A stretch of DNA of 64,000 bases, from the NCBI RefSeq assembly GCF_016093275.1, contig NZ_JAEDAK010000001.1, positions 372,001 to 436,000 on the forward strand, in the 5' to 3' direction. This document shows, one piece after another, positions 19,196-28,347 of the stretch. Source of the stretch: Inhella proteolytica (GTDB lineage: Bacteria > Pseudomonadota > Gammaproteobacteria > Burkholderiales > Burkholderiaceae_C). Position numbers and translations under genes: made by a program. Within the stretch, counting starts at the first letter, position 1. The number at the start of each line of letters is the position of its first letter. The notes beneath the pieces are model-generated. The model searched no databases. It was not told the origin of the DNA and saw only the letters and a list, made by a program, of their open reading frames with translations.

Positions 19196-19683
19196 CCGGC
19201 CAGGGCCTTCAGCAGCACCCGGCCGCGGGGCGTGAAGGCCTGGGCCTGCACGCTGCGGATGTCTTCGCTGCCATCGTCCGCGCCCTCGATCTGCAGGCGC
19301 AAATCCGCCTGGGGCAGCAGGCCGGCTGCATGTTCGGGCCACTCCACCAGCTTCAGGCCGGGGCCGGCCAGCAGCTCGCGAAAGCCGGCGTCCTCCCACT
19401 CGCGCGGGTCGCTGAAGCGGTAGAAGTCGAAGTGGTGGACCTCGCCCGCCGGCGGTTCATAGCTCTCCAGCACGGCGTAGCTGGGGCTTTTGATGCGCCC
19501 CTGCACACCCAGCGCGCGCAGCAGGTGCCGCACCAGGGTGGTCTTGCCCGCACCCAGGCCGCCCTCCAGCAGCAGCAGGGCCGGAAAAAGTTCGGGGCAA
19601 TGCGCCAGGCGCGCGGCGGCAGCCTGGGTGGCGGCCTCGTCGGGCCAATGCAGCAGGGAAGGCGTTTCTAGAATCGCGGCCAT
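19192..19683 (-). CDS. tsaE: tRNA threonylcarbamoyladenosine biosynthesis ATPase TsaE
   Basis: 163-residue ATPase partner of TsaB-TsaD in making t6A37 on ANN-decoding tRNAs. P-loop GGLGAGKTTLVRHLLR, then KSPSYAVLESY and HFDFYRFSD, all diagnostic for TsaE. The ATG at 19683 is chosen: [13 protein letters not shown] leads straight into the family start. Its start codon shares bases with the divergent queG start (CATG). First gene of the tsaE-amiC operon. Confidence 0.95.
   Translation of the reverse strand: MAAILETPSLLHWPDEAATQAAAARLAHCPELFPALLLLEGGLGAGKTTLVRHLLRALGVQGRIKSPSYAVLESYEPPAGEVHHFDFYRFSDPREWEDAGFRELLAGPGLKLVEWPEHAAGLLPQADLRLQIEGADDGSEDIRSVQAQAFTPRGRVLLKALAG
19669..19674 (+). promoter_or_regulatory. 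Candidate -10 box for queG
   Basis: TAGAAT lies seven bases before the queG ATG. A start point six to seven bases after it would fall on or next to the ATG, giving a leaderless message. No convincing -35 box is visible. Confidence 0.3.
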
Positions 19684-20803
19684 GGAGATTGAGAGGCCCG
19701 GCCAGCCGGCTGTGAACACCGCCGCGCTGCTGCCCAAGATCGAAGCCTGGGCCAGGGCGCTGGGATTCTCCCAAATCGGCGTCGCCCCCATTGATTTGCA
19801 CGAGGCCGAGCCTGGCCTGCTGGCCTGGTTGCAGGCCGGTTTTCATGGCGACATGGACTACATGGCCGCCCATGGGCTCAAGCGTGCGCGCCCGGCCGAG
19901 CTGGTGCCCGGCACGCTCAGCGTCATCACCGCGCGCATGGATTACCTGCCGAGCAGCACGCCTGATGACTGGCGCGCCATCGAGTGGCAAGGCCTGCGCC
20001 GGCCCGCCCAGGCCCAGGTGTCGATCTATGCCCGCGGCCGGGACTATCACAAGGTGCTGCGCCAGCGCCTGCAAAAGCTGGCCGACCAGATCGCCGCCGA
20101 GATCGGCCCCTTCGGCCACCGCTGCTTCACCGATTCGGCGCCGCTGCTCGAAGTGGAGCTGGCCAGCCGCTCGGGCCTGGGCTGGCGCGGCAAGCACACG
20201 CTGACGCTGAGCCGCGCGGCCGGCTCCACGTTCTTTCTGGGCGAGATCCTCGTCGACCTGGCGCTGCCGCCCACACCACCCGAAAGCGCCCACTGCGGCG
20301 CCTGCACGGCCTGCCTGGACGTCTGCCCGACGGCCGCCATCGTGGCGCCATACCGCCTGGACGCGCGCCGCTGCATCTCCTACCTGACGATCGAGCAGGA
20401 CGGTCCGATTCCGCCCGAGCTGCGCCCGGCGATGGGCAACCGGATCTATGGCTGCGACGACTGCCAGCTCGCCTGCCCCTGGAACAAGTTCGCCCAGCGC
20501 AGCAGCCTGCCGGATTTCGACAGCCGGGACGCGCTCAATCAGCCCAGCCTGCTCGTGCTGTGGGCCTGGGACGAAGCCGAGTTCCTGCGCCGCACCGAGG
20601 GCTCGCCGATCCGCCGCATCGGCATCCGCCGCTGGCGCCGCAACCTGGCCGTGGCCCTGGGCAACGCGCTGCGCGCCAGCGGCGATCCCGCCCTCCGCGC
20701 GGCCCTGCAGGCTGCGCTGCCGGCGGCCGACGCCCAGCTGGCCGAGCACATCGAATGGGCCCTCGCGCAAGCCCCAGGTGGCCACGCCGGCACGGCGGCC
20801 TAG
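19682..20803 (+). CDS. queG: Epoxyqueuosine reductase
   Basis: Last step of queuosine synthesis: cobalamin- and iron-sulfur-dependent reduction of epoxyqueuosine in tRNA. 373 residues. N-terminal cobalamin-binding part with [11 protein letters not shown] and [36 protein letters not shown], then two cluster motifs: Cys205-x2-Cys208-x2-Cys211-x3-Cys215 ([13 protein letters not shown]) and Cys258-x2-Cys261-x3-Cys265 ([11 protein letters not shown]). A HEAT-like C-terminus follows. The ATG at 19682 is used; a GTG at 19712 is a possible alternative. The start codon overlaps that of divergent tsaE, another tRNA A37/anticodon modification gene, so the two probably share a control region. Confidence 0.95.
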   Translation: MEIERPGQPAVNTAALLPKIEAWARALGFSQIGVAPIDLHEAEPGLLAWLQAGFHGDMDYMAAHGLKRARPAELVPGTLSVITARMDYLPSSTPDDWRAIEWQGLRRPAQAQVSIYARGRDYHKVLRQRLQKLADQIAAEIGPFGHRCFTDSAPLLEVELASRSGLGWRGKHTLTLSRAAGSTFFLGEILVDLALPPTPPESAHCGACTACLDVCPTAAIVAPYRLDARRCISYLTIEQDGPIPPELRPAMGNRIYGCDDCQLACPWNKFAQRSSLPDFDSRDALNQPSLLVLWAWDEAEFLRRTEGSPIRRIGIRRWRRNLAVALGNALRASGDPALRAALQAALPAADAQLAEHIEWALAQAPGGHAGTAA

Positions 20804-20831
20804 CATCGCCCCGAACTTCCGGAGCCCCCGC

Positions 20832-21800
20832 ATGCAACGCCGAGACCTGCTGACCCTTGCCGCCGCCCTGGGCGTGTCGCCCCAGCTGCTGGCCCAGGCC
20901 TACCCGGCCAAACCGGTGCGCCTGATCGTGCCCTTTGCCCCCGGAGGCACCACCGACATCATTGCCCGCGTGCTGGCCGAACGCATCCAACCCGCGCTCG
21001 GCGCCACCTTGGTGGTGGACAACCGGGCCGGCGGCGGCGGCGTGGTGGGCGCCACCGAGATCGCGCGCGCCGCCCCCGACGGCTACACCATCGGCATGGC
21101 CACCGTGTCCACCACGGCGGCCAACCCGGCCATCAACCCGCGCATCGCCTACCAGCCGCTCACCGATTTCACGCCCATCATCAACATCGCCGCCACGCCC
21201 AACGTGATCGCGGTGCATCCGAGCTTCCCGGCTCGCGATTACGCCGGCTTTCTGGCCGAGATCAAAAAGAAGCCCGGCCACTACAGCTACGCCAGCTCGG
21301 GCACCGGCGGCATCGGCCATTTACAGACCGAGCTGTTCAAGAGCCTGACCGGCAGCTTCATCGTCCACATCCCCTACCGCGGCGCCGGCCCGGCCTTGAA
21401 TGACGTGGTGGCGGGCCAGGTGCCCATCATTTTTGACAACCTGCCCTCGGCCCTGCCGCACATCAAGGATGGCCGCCTGGTGCCCATCGTGGTGGCGGCG
21501 CCCGCCCGGCTGGCGCAATTGCCCAATGTCCCCACCTTCGCCGAACTGAAGCTGGAGCCGGTGAACCGCATGGCCTATTACGGCCTGCATGCGCCCAAGG
21601 GCCTGCCGCGCGAGCTCGTGGCCAAGCTGCACGCCGCCGCCAAGCGCACCTGCGAGCTGGTGGATGTGAAAAAGCGCATCGAGGACACCGGCTCGCTGCT
21701 GGTGTTGAACACGCCGGAGCAGTTCGCCGAACAGATCGCTGCCGAATTCGCGGTCTATAAGAAGGTGGTCGAACAGCAGAAGCTGAAACTAGAAGGGTGA
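20832..21800 (+). CDS. Bug/TctC-family tripartite tricarboxylate transporter binding protein
   Basis: 322-residue periplasmic binding protein. The signal peptide [23 protein letters not shown] has an Arg pair. Family hallmarks: [88 protein letters not shown] and the PTFAEL region. Bug proteins are greatly expanded in Burkholderiales, and most, like this one, have no TctA/TctB genes beside them. Ligand unknown (carboxylates or aromatic acids are typical). GGAG is nine bases upstream of the ATG. The stop overlaps the xerD GTG. Confidence 0.93.
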   Translation: MQRRDLLTLAAALGVSPQLLAQAYPAKPVRLIVPFAPGGTTDIIARVLAERIQPALGATLVVDNRAGGGGVVGATEIARAAPDGYTIGMATVSTTAANPAINPRIAYQPLTDFTPIINIAATPNVIAVHPSFPARDYAGFLAEIKKKPGHYSYASSGTGGIGHLQTELFKSLTGSFIVHIPYRGAGPALNDVVAGQVPIIFDNLPSALPHIKDGRLVPIVVAAPARLAQLPNVPTFAELKLEPVNRMAYYGLHAPKGLPRELVAKLHAAAKRTCELVDVKKRIEDTGSLLVLNTPEQFAEQIAAEFAVYKKVVEQQKLKLEG

Positions 21801-22684
21801 GCGCCACCGAAGGCATCGAGGCCTTCGTGCGCGCGCTGTGGCTGGAAGAAGGCCTGAGCGAGCGCACCCGAGAGGCCTACGCACGCGATCTGCACGGCCT
21901 GGCGGCCTGGCTGGCGGCGCAGGGCCAGCGCTTGGACGAGGCCCGCGAGAGCGATTTGCAGGCCTATGCGCTGGCCCGCCACGCCGGCAGCAAGGCGAGC
22001 AGCGCCAACCGCCGCCTGTCCAGCTTCAAGCGCTACTACCGCTGGGCCCTGCGGGAGGGCCGCATCCAGCAGGACCCGACCCTGCGCCTGAACGCCGCCC
22101 GCCAGGCGCTGCGCGTGCCCAAGGTGCTGAGCGAGGCGCAGGTGGAAGCGCTGCTGGCCGCGCCGGGCGAAGACGGCCCGCTGGCCCTGCGCGACCGCGC
22201 CATGCTGGAGCTGCTCTATGCCAGCGGCCTGCGCGTGAGCGAGCTGGTGGAGCTGCCCAGCGTCGGCCTGAACCTGCGCGACGGCCTGGTGCGGGTGCGG
22301 GGCAAGGGCGAGAAGGAGCGCCTGGTGCCCATCGGTGAGCCGGCGCGCGCCGCCATCCAGCGCTACCTGGCCGAAGCGCGCACACCCCTGCTGGGGGCCC
22401 GGCGCAGCGAGGCGCTGTTCGTCACCGTGCAGGGCGCGGCCATGAGCCGGCAGATGTTCTGGAAGCTGATAAAGCGCTATGCCGCGCAGGCTGGCGTGCA
22501 GGTGCCGCTGTCACCGCACACCCTGCGCCATGCCTTCGCCACCCACCTGCTCAACCACGGCGCCGACCTGCGCGCCGTGCAGCTGCTGCTGGGCCACGCG
22601 GATCTTTCCACCACGCAGATCTACACCCATGTGGCGCGTGAGCGGCTCAAGGCGCTGGTGGCGCAGCACCATCCAAGAGGCTAG
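21797..22684 (+). CDS. xerD: Tyrosine recombinase XerD
   Basis: 295-residue site-specific recombinase that with XerC resolves chromosome dimers at dif near the terminus. N-terminal SAM-like core-binding domain (1-100). The catalytic domain has the full residue set: Arg146 (GLRVSEL), Lys170 (VRGKGEKER), His241-x2-Arg244 ([14 protein letters not shown]), His267 ([16 protein letters not shown]) and the nucleophile Tyr276. GTG start at 21797 overlaps the TGA of the preceding gene. Length and motifs match the core chromosomal XerD rather than an integrase of a mobile element, and no attachment-site duplication is visible. Confidence 0.93.
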   Translation: MSATEGIEAFVRALWLEEGLSERTREAYARDLHGLAAWLAAQGQRLDEARESDLQAYALARHAGSKASSANRRLSSFKRYYRWALREGRIQQDPTLRLNAARQALRVPKVLSEAQVEALLAAPGEDGPLALRDRAMLELLYASGLRVSELVELPSVGLNLRDGLVRVRGKGEKERLVPIGEPARAAIQRYLAEARTPLLGARRSEALFVTVQGAAMSRQMFWKLIKRYAAQAGVQVPLSPHTLRHAFATHLLNHGADLRAVQLLLGHADLSTTQIYTHVARERLKALVAQHHPRG

Positions 22685-22693
22685 CGGTCAGTC

Positions 22694-23776
22694 CTAATCC
22701 CGCACGATGCGAACCAGGCGCGAACCGCGCCGCTCGCTGGCACCGTACTGCACCACGTAGCCGCCCAGATCCAGGCGGCCCAGCCCGGCCAGGGCCTGCA
22801 GTACCCGGGCGCGCGTTGGTGGCCCTTTCACATGGCGCAAGGCCTCCAGCAGCACGCGGGTGGCCAGATAGCCTTCCAGGCTGATCGAGTCGAAGGCATT
22901 TGCGCCCATGGCACGCAGGGCGCGCTGGTACTGCGCCACCACGGGCAACTGGGCGTCTTCCGGGTCGGGCACCACCTGGGCGAACACCAGGCCTTGCAGG
23001 CTGCCGCCCAGGGCGCTGCGCAGGGGTTCGCGCCCGGCAAAGGACAGTGAGTAAAAGCGCCCGCGGTAGCCGGCCTTGCGCGCCTGTTCGATGAAGGCCG
23101 CGCAGGTCTCGTAAGTGCTGACCATGTAGATGGCCTCGGCGTTCTCCGTCAATTCGTGCACCGCGTCGGCCACCTCCACGGTGTTGCGCTTCACGGTTGC
23201 GGCCGCGCCCAGCGTAATGCCGGCTGCGGCGACGGCGTCGCGCAGCGCTTCAAGCCCGGCGCGGCCGTACAGATCGGCCTGGTAGAAGACGTTGACGCGC
23301 CGGGCGCCGTCGGAACGGATGGCGTGGGCGAGCGCGCGGCCTTCGTCGCGGTAGCTGGCGCGCACCATGAAAACCTGCGGATTGGCCCGCTCCCACAGCG
23401 CATCCGCCCCCGTGTAGGGGCCGACGAAGGCCAGCTGGTGGCGCTTGACCAGAGGCAGCGCCGCCATGCTGGTGGGTGTGCCCACATAGCCAAGCAGAGC
23501 CAGCACGCGTTCATCGCCCACCAGGGCTTCGGTGTTGGCCACGGCGCGATCGGGCTCGTAGCCGTCGTCCAGCAGGTCCAGCACCAGCGGCTGGCCCTGG
23601 ATGCCACCCTGTTCGTTGGCTGCCTGCAGCGCGGCCTGACTGCCCAGGTGGTACTGCCGCCCCAGGGCCGCTGCCGGACCGGTGAGGGCCGCCGACGCGC
23701 CGATGCGCAAGAGCGGAGCGGCCTGGGCCACGCCGCTGACCGCCGCCAGGGCCGTGAGCAGCTGGCGGCGTTGCAT
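22694..23776 (-). CDS. Periplasmic ligand-binding protein (LivJ/Peripla_BP_6 type)
   Basis: 360-residue ABC-type substrate-binding protein of the branched-chain amino acid group. Signal peptide MQRRQLLTALAAVSGVAQA. The mature protein shows RIGASAALTGPAAALGRQYHLGSQAALQAANEQGGIQGQPL and YVGTPTSMAALPLV, with ligand-pocket Gly-Thr/Ser positions, FVGPYTGADALWER, and RRVNVFYQADLYGRAGLEAL. No transporter genes are next to it. It starts two bases after the stop codon of the Lrp-type regulator upstream on this strand, so both are in one transcript and the regulator probably responds to a related amino acid (inference). Confidence 0.9.
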   Translation of the reverse strand: MQRRQLLTALAAVSGVAQAAPLLRIGASAALTGPAAALGRQYHLGSQAALQAANEQGGIQGQPLVLDLLDDGYEPDRAVANTEALVGDERVLALLGYVGTPTSMAALPLVKRHQLAFVGPYTGADALWERANPQVFMVRASYRDEGRALAHAIRSDGARRVNVFYQADLYGRAGLEALRDAVAAAGITLGAAATVKRNTVEVADAVHELTENAEAIYMVSTYETCAAFIEQARKAGYRGRFYSLSFAGREPLRSALGGSLQGLVFAQVVPDPEDAQLPVVAQYQRALRAMGANAFDSISLEGYLATRVLLEALRHVKGPPTRARVLQALAGLGRLDLGGYVVQYGASERRGSRLVRIVRD

Positions 23777-23778
23777 GC

Positions 23779-24249
23779 TCAGCGCACCGGCAGGGCGGCA
23801 GGCGCCTTGACCTCTTCCAGGCAGACCATCGAGCGCACGTCGGCCACCCCCTTGATCTGCATCAGCCGGTCGGTCAGCAGCTGCGACAGGCTGCGCAGGT
23901 CGCGCGCCACCACCTTGAGCAGGTAATCGCAGTCACCGCTGACGGTGTGGATCTCCAGCACCTCGGGCTGGTCCCGCAACAGGCCTTCGATGTCGCGCAC
24001 GCGCTCGAAGGCCTCGGCGGCGATGTTGACGCTGACGAAGGCGGTCACGCCCAGATCCAGCGCCGCGGGCTGCACCAGCGCCCGGTAGCCGCGCACCACG
24101 CCACGCTCCTCGAGTGCACGCACACGCCGGAAGCACTGAGGCGCCGACAGCTGCACTTCGGCCGCCAGATCGACGTTCGAAATCCGCCCATCCCGTTGCA
24201 GCACTTCGAGAATCTTGCAATCAATCGCGTCTAGCTTTGCGCTTTCCAT
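23779..24249 (-). CDS. Lrp/AsnC family transcriptional regulator
   Basis: 156-residue regulator. N-terminal winged helix-turn-helix (LDAIDCKILEVLQRDGRISNVDLAAEVQLSAPQCFRRVRALEERGVVRGY) and C-terminal RAM/AsnC ligand domain (AFVSVNIA ... VLEIHTVSGDCDYLLKVVARDLRSLSQLLTDRL), with the GDCDY signature that binds amino-acid effectors. It heads a two-gene operon with a periplasmic binding protein and is divergent from marC; the 113-base gap between them probably holds its own operator. Effector unknown. Confidence 0.93.
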   Translation of the reverse strand: MESAKLDAIDCKILEVLQRDGRISNVDLAAEVQLSAPQCFRRVRALEERGVVRGYRALVQPAALDLGVTAFVSVNIAAEAFERVRDIEGLLRDQPEVLEIHTVSGDCDYLLKVVARDLRSLSQLLTDRLMQIKGVADVRSMVCLEEVKAPAALPVR

Positions 24250-24362
24250 CTGTCCCCGAGATGCAGTGAAAGTTTGTTGCGCGATCCTAGCCTTCCCGTT
24301 GCGCGCTGGCGGCGGACTTTTCGCACGCAGAATGACCGGGTCCGGAACCGCGCCGCATCCCC

Positions 24363-24965
24363 ATGGACCACAACTTTGTCTCGGCCCTGATCCTGCTGCT
24401 GCTTGTGCTGGATCCGCTCGGCAGCCTGCCCATCTGCATTCCCATCATGCGCGAGGTGCCGCGCGAACGCAGGGCGCGCGTGGCGGTGCGCGAGGTCGGC
24501 ATCGCCTTCCTGGTGCTGCTGGCCTTCATGTACACCGGCGAAGGCTTCCTGCGCGTCATGCACCTGAGCGAGCGCTCACTTGAAGTGGCCGGAGGCGTGA
24601 TCCTGTTGATGGTGGCCATCCGCATGATCTTTTCCAGTCACGGTGAATCGGTCTACGGTGTGGCGCCCGGCCGGGAGCCCTTGATCTTTCCGCTCGCCGT
24701 GCCCCTGCTGGCCGGGCCCTCGGCCATGGCCACCGTGCTGCTGCTGGCCTCGCGCCAGCCCGAGAAGATCGGCCAGTGGGTCGGCGCGCTGGCCGTGGCC
24801 ATGGCCGTCTGCGGCATCACCCTGCTGCTGGCCGAACGCATTCGCAAGCTGCTCGGTGACTCGGTCGTCACCGCGCTGGAAAAGCTGATGGGCCTGGTGC
24901 TGACGGCCATCGCGGTAGAAATGATCCTGGCGGGGCTGAAGCGGTACTTCGTGGGGGGCTTGTGA
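24363..24965 (+). CDS. MarC family integral membrane protein
   Basis: 200-residue membrane protein of the MarC/UPF0056 family with about six membrane helices. Typical features: LLLVLDPLGSLPICIPIMREVP in the first helix/loop, GGVILLMVAIRMIF, and FPLAVPLLAGPSAMATVLLLAS. The family has no established transport activity despite the multiple-antibiotic-resistance name. The TGA stop overlaps the GTG of the GGDEF gene, so the two are co-translated. Confidence 0.93.
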   Translation: MDHNFVSALILLLLVLDPLGSLPICIPIMREVPRERRARVAVREVGIAFLVLLAFMYTGEGFLRVMHLSERSLEVAGGVILLMVAIRMIFSSHGESVYGVAPGREPLIFPLAVPLLAGPSAMATVLLLASRQPEKIGQWVGALAVAMAVCGITLLLAERIRKLLGDSVVTALEKLMGLVLTAIAVEMILAGLKRYFVGGL

Positions 24966-26779
24966 GCACCCGCCGTGCCTACCCCTTGCGCTGGCTGCTG
25001 CTGGTGCCGGCCATCCTGGTGATGCTGGGCATGGCGCTGGGCGTGGGCGCACTGAGCTGGCGCGCGGCGCGCGTGAGCAGCGAGTCGGTCGAGCAGCGCC
25101 TGGTTGAGGAGATCGCCAGCGGCGTCGAACAGCATCTGCAGGGCCTGCTGCGTTCGGCGCACGATGTGGTGCAGGAAAACGCCGGCGCCTTCCGCCTCGG
25201 CCTGTTGCCGCTGGAGCCGCCCTCCCAGTTGCAGCAACGCCTGCTGAACCAGATCCGCCACCAGCCGCACCTGACCTTCATCAGCGTCGGGCTGCCGGAC
25301 GGCGGCCTGATCAGCGCCTCGCGCCACCCGGTGGATGGCGGCCTGCGCCTCATCACCGCCGAGCGCGGCGGCCCGCTGACGCGCTACCGCGTGCTCGACG
25401 AGGGTAGCGGCCGCACCGAGCTCGAAGACCGCGGCGACCCCTATGACAGCCGCAGCCTGGTCTGGTACCAGCGGGCCGCCCAGAGCGGCGAGCTGGGCTG
25501 GTACCCGGTGGTGGCCTACCGCAGCTACGCCTCGCTGGGGCTGGGCCTTTCGGCCCCTTTGCGCAATGCGCAGGGCAAGGGGCCGCTGGGCGTGGCGGGG
25601 GCCGATCTCGGCTTGGTGCAGCTGTCGCGCTTCCTGGCCGCCCGTTTCGCGGGGCGCTCGGGCCTGGCCTTCGTGGCCGAGCAGGACGGCCAGCTGCTCG
25701 CCAGCTCCACCGAGGCCGACGCCCAGTACACCCCGATCCGTCTCGACCATCGCCAGCTGGCCCAGCAAGCCGACCCGCGGCTGCGCGCCGTGGCCGACTG
25801 GATCGGCCGGCAGGGCAATCGCACCGAGGCCACCAACCGCCCGGTGAAGCTGCAGGTCGAGGGGCGCCCCTACCTGCTCAATCTGCGCGAGGTGCGCGGC
25901 GCCGGCGGCTTGGAGCTGCTGCAGGGCGTGCTGCTGGAAGAGGACGCCTTGCTCGGTTCCTGGCGCGCGCAGGCGCGCTGGGCGCTGATCTGGGTGCTGG
26001 CCCTGGCCTTGCTGGCCATCGGGCTGCTGTTCGCGCTGCTCACACGCCTGGTGCGCGAGCTCGACACCCTGGGCCAGGCCGCCAGCGGCCTGGCGTTGGG
26101 GCAGGGCGGTGTGCGGGTGCCCGAGGACGGGCCCATCCTCGAACTGCGCCGCCTGGGTGCGCTGTTCAACCACATGGGCGTGCAGGTGCAGCGTTCGCTG
26201 TCCACGCTCAAGGGGGAGGTGAGCACGCGCAGCGACGAACTGGCCCTGGCCCAGGCCGAACTGCAGCGCCAGCTGGCGCTCGACAGCCTGACCCAGATCG
26301 CCAACCGCGGCCGCTTCGAGGAGGAGCTGGACAAGGCCTGGCGCCGCGCCCAGCGCCAGTCGCAAGCGCTCGCTCTGCTGGTGCTGGATGTGGACGCCTT
26401 CAAGCTCTACAACGAGCGCCATGGCCAGGTGGCCGGCGACACCCTGCTGCGCGGCCTGGCCGAGCTGCTCGAAGGCATGCAGCGCCGGCCCGACGACCTG
26501 GCCGCTCGCCTGAGCGCCGACCGTTTCGTGCTGCTGCTGCCCGGCACCGACCCCCAGGGGGCCGCTCAGGAGGCCGAGGAACTGCTGCTGCGTGTGCGCT
26601 CGCGCGGCTGGCCGCAGGCCCCGGGCGCCCCGGCCTCCACCGTGAGCATCAGCATCGGGGTGGCGATCGCCTGGCCGGACGATGTGGACAGCCCGGCCGG
26701 GCTGCTGCAACGCGCGGAGCACAGCCTGGCGGCGGCCAAATCCGGCGGGCGGAACCGCTGGGTCTGTCTCAGCGCCTGA
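24962..26779 (+). CDS. Membrane sensor with degenerate GGDEF domain (Cache-HAMP-GGDEF)
   Basis: 605-residue inner-membrane protein. Helix 1 (13-33), a large periplasmic sensor region (about 35-335) of Cache type, helix 2 (about 338-360), a HAMP linker, and a C-terminal GGDEF domain (about 440-600, DSLTQIANRGRFEEELD ... LDVDAFKLYNERHGQVAGD). The active-site loop that should read GGDEF/GGEEF is S518-A-D-R-F522, losing both glycines and the catalytic acid, so diguanylate cyclase activity is unlikely. The RxxD inhibitory c-di-GMP site (Arg509 to Asp512) and the following Arg are intact in the expected RxxDxxxR spacing. Best read as a c-di-GMP receptor rather than a synthase. GTG start overlaps the end of marC. 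Confidence 0.88.
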   Translation: MSTRRAYPLRWLLLVPAILVMLGMALGVGALSWRAARVSSESVEQRLVEEIASGVEQHLQGLLRSAHDVVQENAGAFRLGLLPLEPPSQLQQRLLNQIRHQPHLTFISVGLPDGGLISASRHPVDGGLRLITAERGGPLTRYRVLDEGSGRTELEDRGDPYDSRSLVWYQRAAQSGELGWYPVVAYRSYASLGLGLSAPLRNAQGKGPLGVAGADLGLVQLSRFLAARFAGRSGLAFVAEQDGQLLASSTEADAQYTPIRLDHRQLAQQADPRLRAVADWIGRQGNRTEATNRPVKLQVEGRPYLLNLREVRGAGGLELLQGVLLEEDALLGSWRAQARWALIWVLALALLAIGLLFALLTRLVRELDTLGQAASGLALGQGGVRVPEDGPILELRRLGALFNHMGVQVQRSLSTLKGEVSTRSDELALAQAELQRQLALDSLTQIANRGRFEEELDKAWRRAQRQSQALALLVLDVDAFKLYNERHGQVAGDTLLRGLAELLEGMQRRPDDLAARLSADRFVLLLPGTDPQGAAQEAEELLLRVRSRGWPQAPGAPASTVSISIGVAIAWPDDVDSPAGLLQRAEHSLAAAKSGGRNRWVCLSA

Positions 26780-27015
26780 TTTCAGGATAAGAAATTTGCA
26801 TTTCGCAATGCGGCAAGGCGATTGAAAATTGCTCGCTGACATTTCTCGCTATGAAATTTACATATCCACATCGCGAAATGAACGAACTAAGTCATTGTTT
26901 TTGAAGGAAAACTTTTCCTAGGGGTAGCACCCCAATTGTCAAGCTCCCGAAAGCGGAAGTCCCTAGTCTTGAGTCCGTTCCCGCTTTCGTTTCCTTCCCC
27001 TTCAGGAGTTTTGAC
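26780..27015 (+). promoter_or_regulatory. AT-rich leader and control region of isocitrate lyase gene
   Basis: The 236-base gap is clearly more AT-rich than its surroundings. It holds a near-repeat GAAATTTGCAT (26791-26801) / GAAATTTACAT (26853-26863), and an inverted pair CATTTCGC (26799-26806) / GCGAAATG (26873-26880). It also has a palindrome GGAAAACTTTTCC (26906-26918), a hairpin GGGGTAGCACCCC (26921-26933), and a 9-bp stem CGAAAGCGG (26948-26956) / CCGCTTTCG (26981-26989). An AGGAG ribosome binding site precedes the ATG. The repeats suggest binding sites of a regulator of acetate/glyoxylate metabolism; I could not fix the promoter boxes. Confidence 0.55.
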
Positions 27016-28314
27016 ATGAGCAAGCTGACCCGCGAACAACAAGCCGCCGCCCTCGAAAAGGATTGGGCCGAGAACCCCCGCTGGGCGGGCATCAAGCGCG
27101 GCTACACCGCCGCCGACGTGGTGCGCCTGCGTGGCTCCGTGCAGGTGGATCACACCCTGGCCAAGCGCGGCGCTGAAAAGCTCTGGGGCCTGGTGAACAG
27201 CGAGCCCTTCGTCAACGCCCTGGGCGCGCTGACGGGCAACCAGGCCATGCAGCAGGTCAAGGCCGGCCTCAAGGCCATCTACCTCTCGGGCTGGCAGGTG
27301 GCGGGTGACGCCAACAGCAATGGCGAGATGTACCCCGACCAGTCGCTGTACTCGGTGGACTCGGTGCCCAAGGTCGTCAAGAAGATCAACGCCACCTTCG
27401 CCCGTGCCGACCAGATCCAATGGGCCGAGGGCAAGGACGACATCGACTACTTCGCCCCCATCGTGGCCGATGCCGAGGCTGGCTTCGGCGGCGTGCTGAA
27501 CGCCTTCGAGCTGATGAAGGCCATGATCGAAGCGGGCGCCGCCGGCGTGCACTTCGAAGACCAGCTGGCCAGCGCCAAGAAGTGCGGCCATATGGGCGGC
27601 AAGGTGCTGGTGCCCACCCGCGAGGCCGTGGCCAAGCTGGTGGCGGCGCGCCTGGCAGCCGACGTGATGGGCACGCCCACCCTGCTGGTGGCGCGTACGG
27701 ACGCCGAAGCCGGCGACCTGGTGACCAGCGACATCGACGACAACGACAAGCCCTTCTGCACCGGCGAGCGCACCGTCGAAGGCTTCTACCGCACCAAGAA
27801 CGGCCTGGACCAGGCCATCAGCCGCGGCCTGGCCTACGCCCCCTACGCCGACCTGATCTGGTGCGAAACCGGCAAGCCCGACCTGGCCTTTGCCAAGGCC
27901 TTTGCCGACGCGATCCACGCCAAGTTCCCGGGCAAGCTGCTGGCCTACAACTGCTCGCCGTCCTTCAACTGGAAGAAGAACCTGGACGACGCCACCATCG
28001 CCAAGTTCCAGCGCGAGCTGGGTGCGATGGGCTACAAGTTCCAGTTCATCACCCTGGCCGGCTTCCACAGCCTGAACTACTCGATGTTCAACCTGGCTTA
28101 CGGCTACGCCCGCAACCAGATGAGCGCCTTCGTCGAGCTGCAGGAAGCCGAGTTCGCCGCCGCCGAGAAGGGCTTCACCGCCGTGAAGCACCAGCGCGAG
28201 GTGGGCACCGGCTACTTCGACGCCGTCACCACCACGATCGAGGCGAACGCTTCGACCGCGGCGCTGAAGGGCTCGACGGAAGACGAGCAGTTCATGGACG
28301 GCACGCATCACTGA
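27016..28314 (+). CDS. aceA: Isocitrate lyase
   Basis: Cleaves isocitrate to glyoxylate and succinate, the first step of the glyoxylate shunt needed for growth on acetate or fatty acids. 432 residues, the usual length. Motifs: [61 protein letters not shown] with metal and substrate ligands, the signature K-K-C190-G-H with catalytic Cys, VARTDAEAG, and NCSPSFNW. Very strong codon bias and the structured AT-rich leader suggest high, regulated expression. No malate synthase gene (aceB/glcB) is beside it. Followed by an intrinsic terminator. Confidence 0.97.
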   Translation: MSKLTREQQAAALEKDWAENPRWAGIKRGYTAADVVRLRGSVQVDHTLAKRGAEKLWGLVNSEPFVNALGALTGNQAMQQVKAGLKAIYLSGWQVAGDANSNGEMYPDQSLYSVDSVPKVVKKINATFARADQIQWAEGKDDIDYFAPIVADAEAGFGGVLNAFELMKAMIEAGAAGVHFEDQLASAKKCGHMGGKVLVPTREAVAKLVAARLAADVMGTPTLLVARTDAEAGDLVTSDIDDNDKPFCTGERTVEGFYRTKNGLDQAISRGLAYAPYADLIWCETGKPDLAFAKAFADAIHAKFPGKLLAYNCSPSFNWKKNLDDATIAKFQRELGAMGYKFQFITLAGFHSLNYSMFNLAYGYARNQMSAFVELQEAEFAAAEKGFTAVKHQREVGTGYFDAVTTTIEANASTAALKGSTEDEQFMDGTHH

Positions 28315-28347
28315 GCACAGCCGCTCCAGCCGAGGCCAGAGTCCTTG

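Noticed and set aside
21797-22684. Tyrosine recombinase as sign of an integrated element
   Set aside because: Length and motifs fit chromosomal XerD, neighbours are ordinary metabolism genes, and no tRNA or direct repeat suggests an attachment site.
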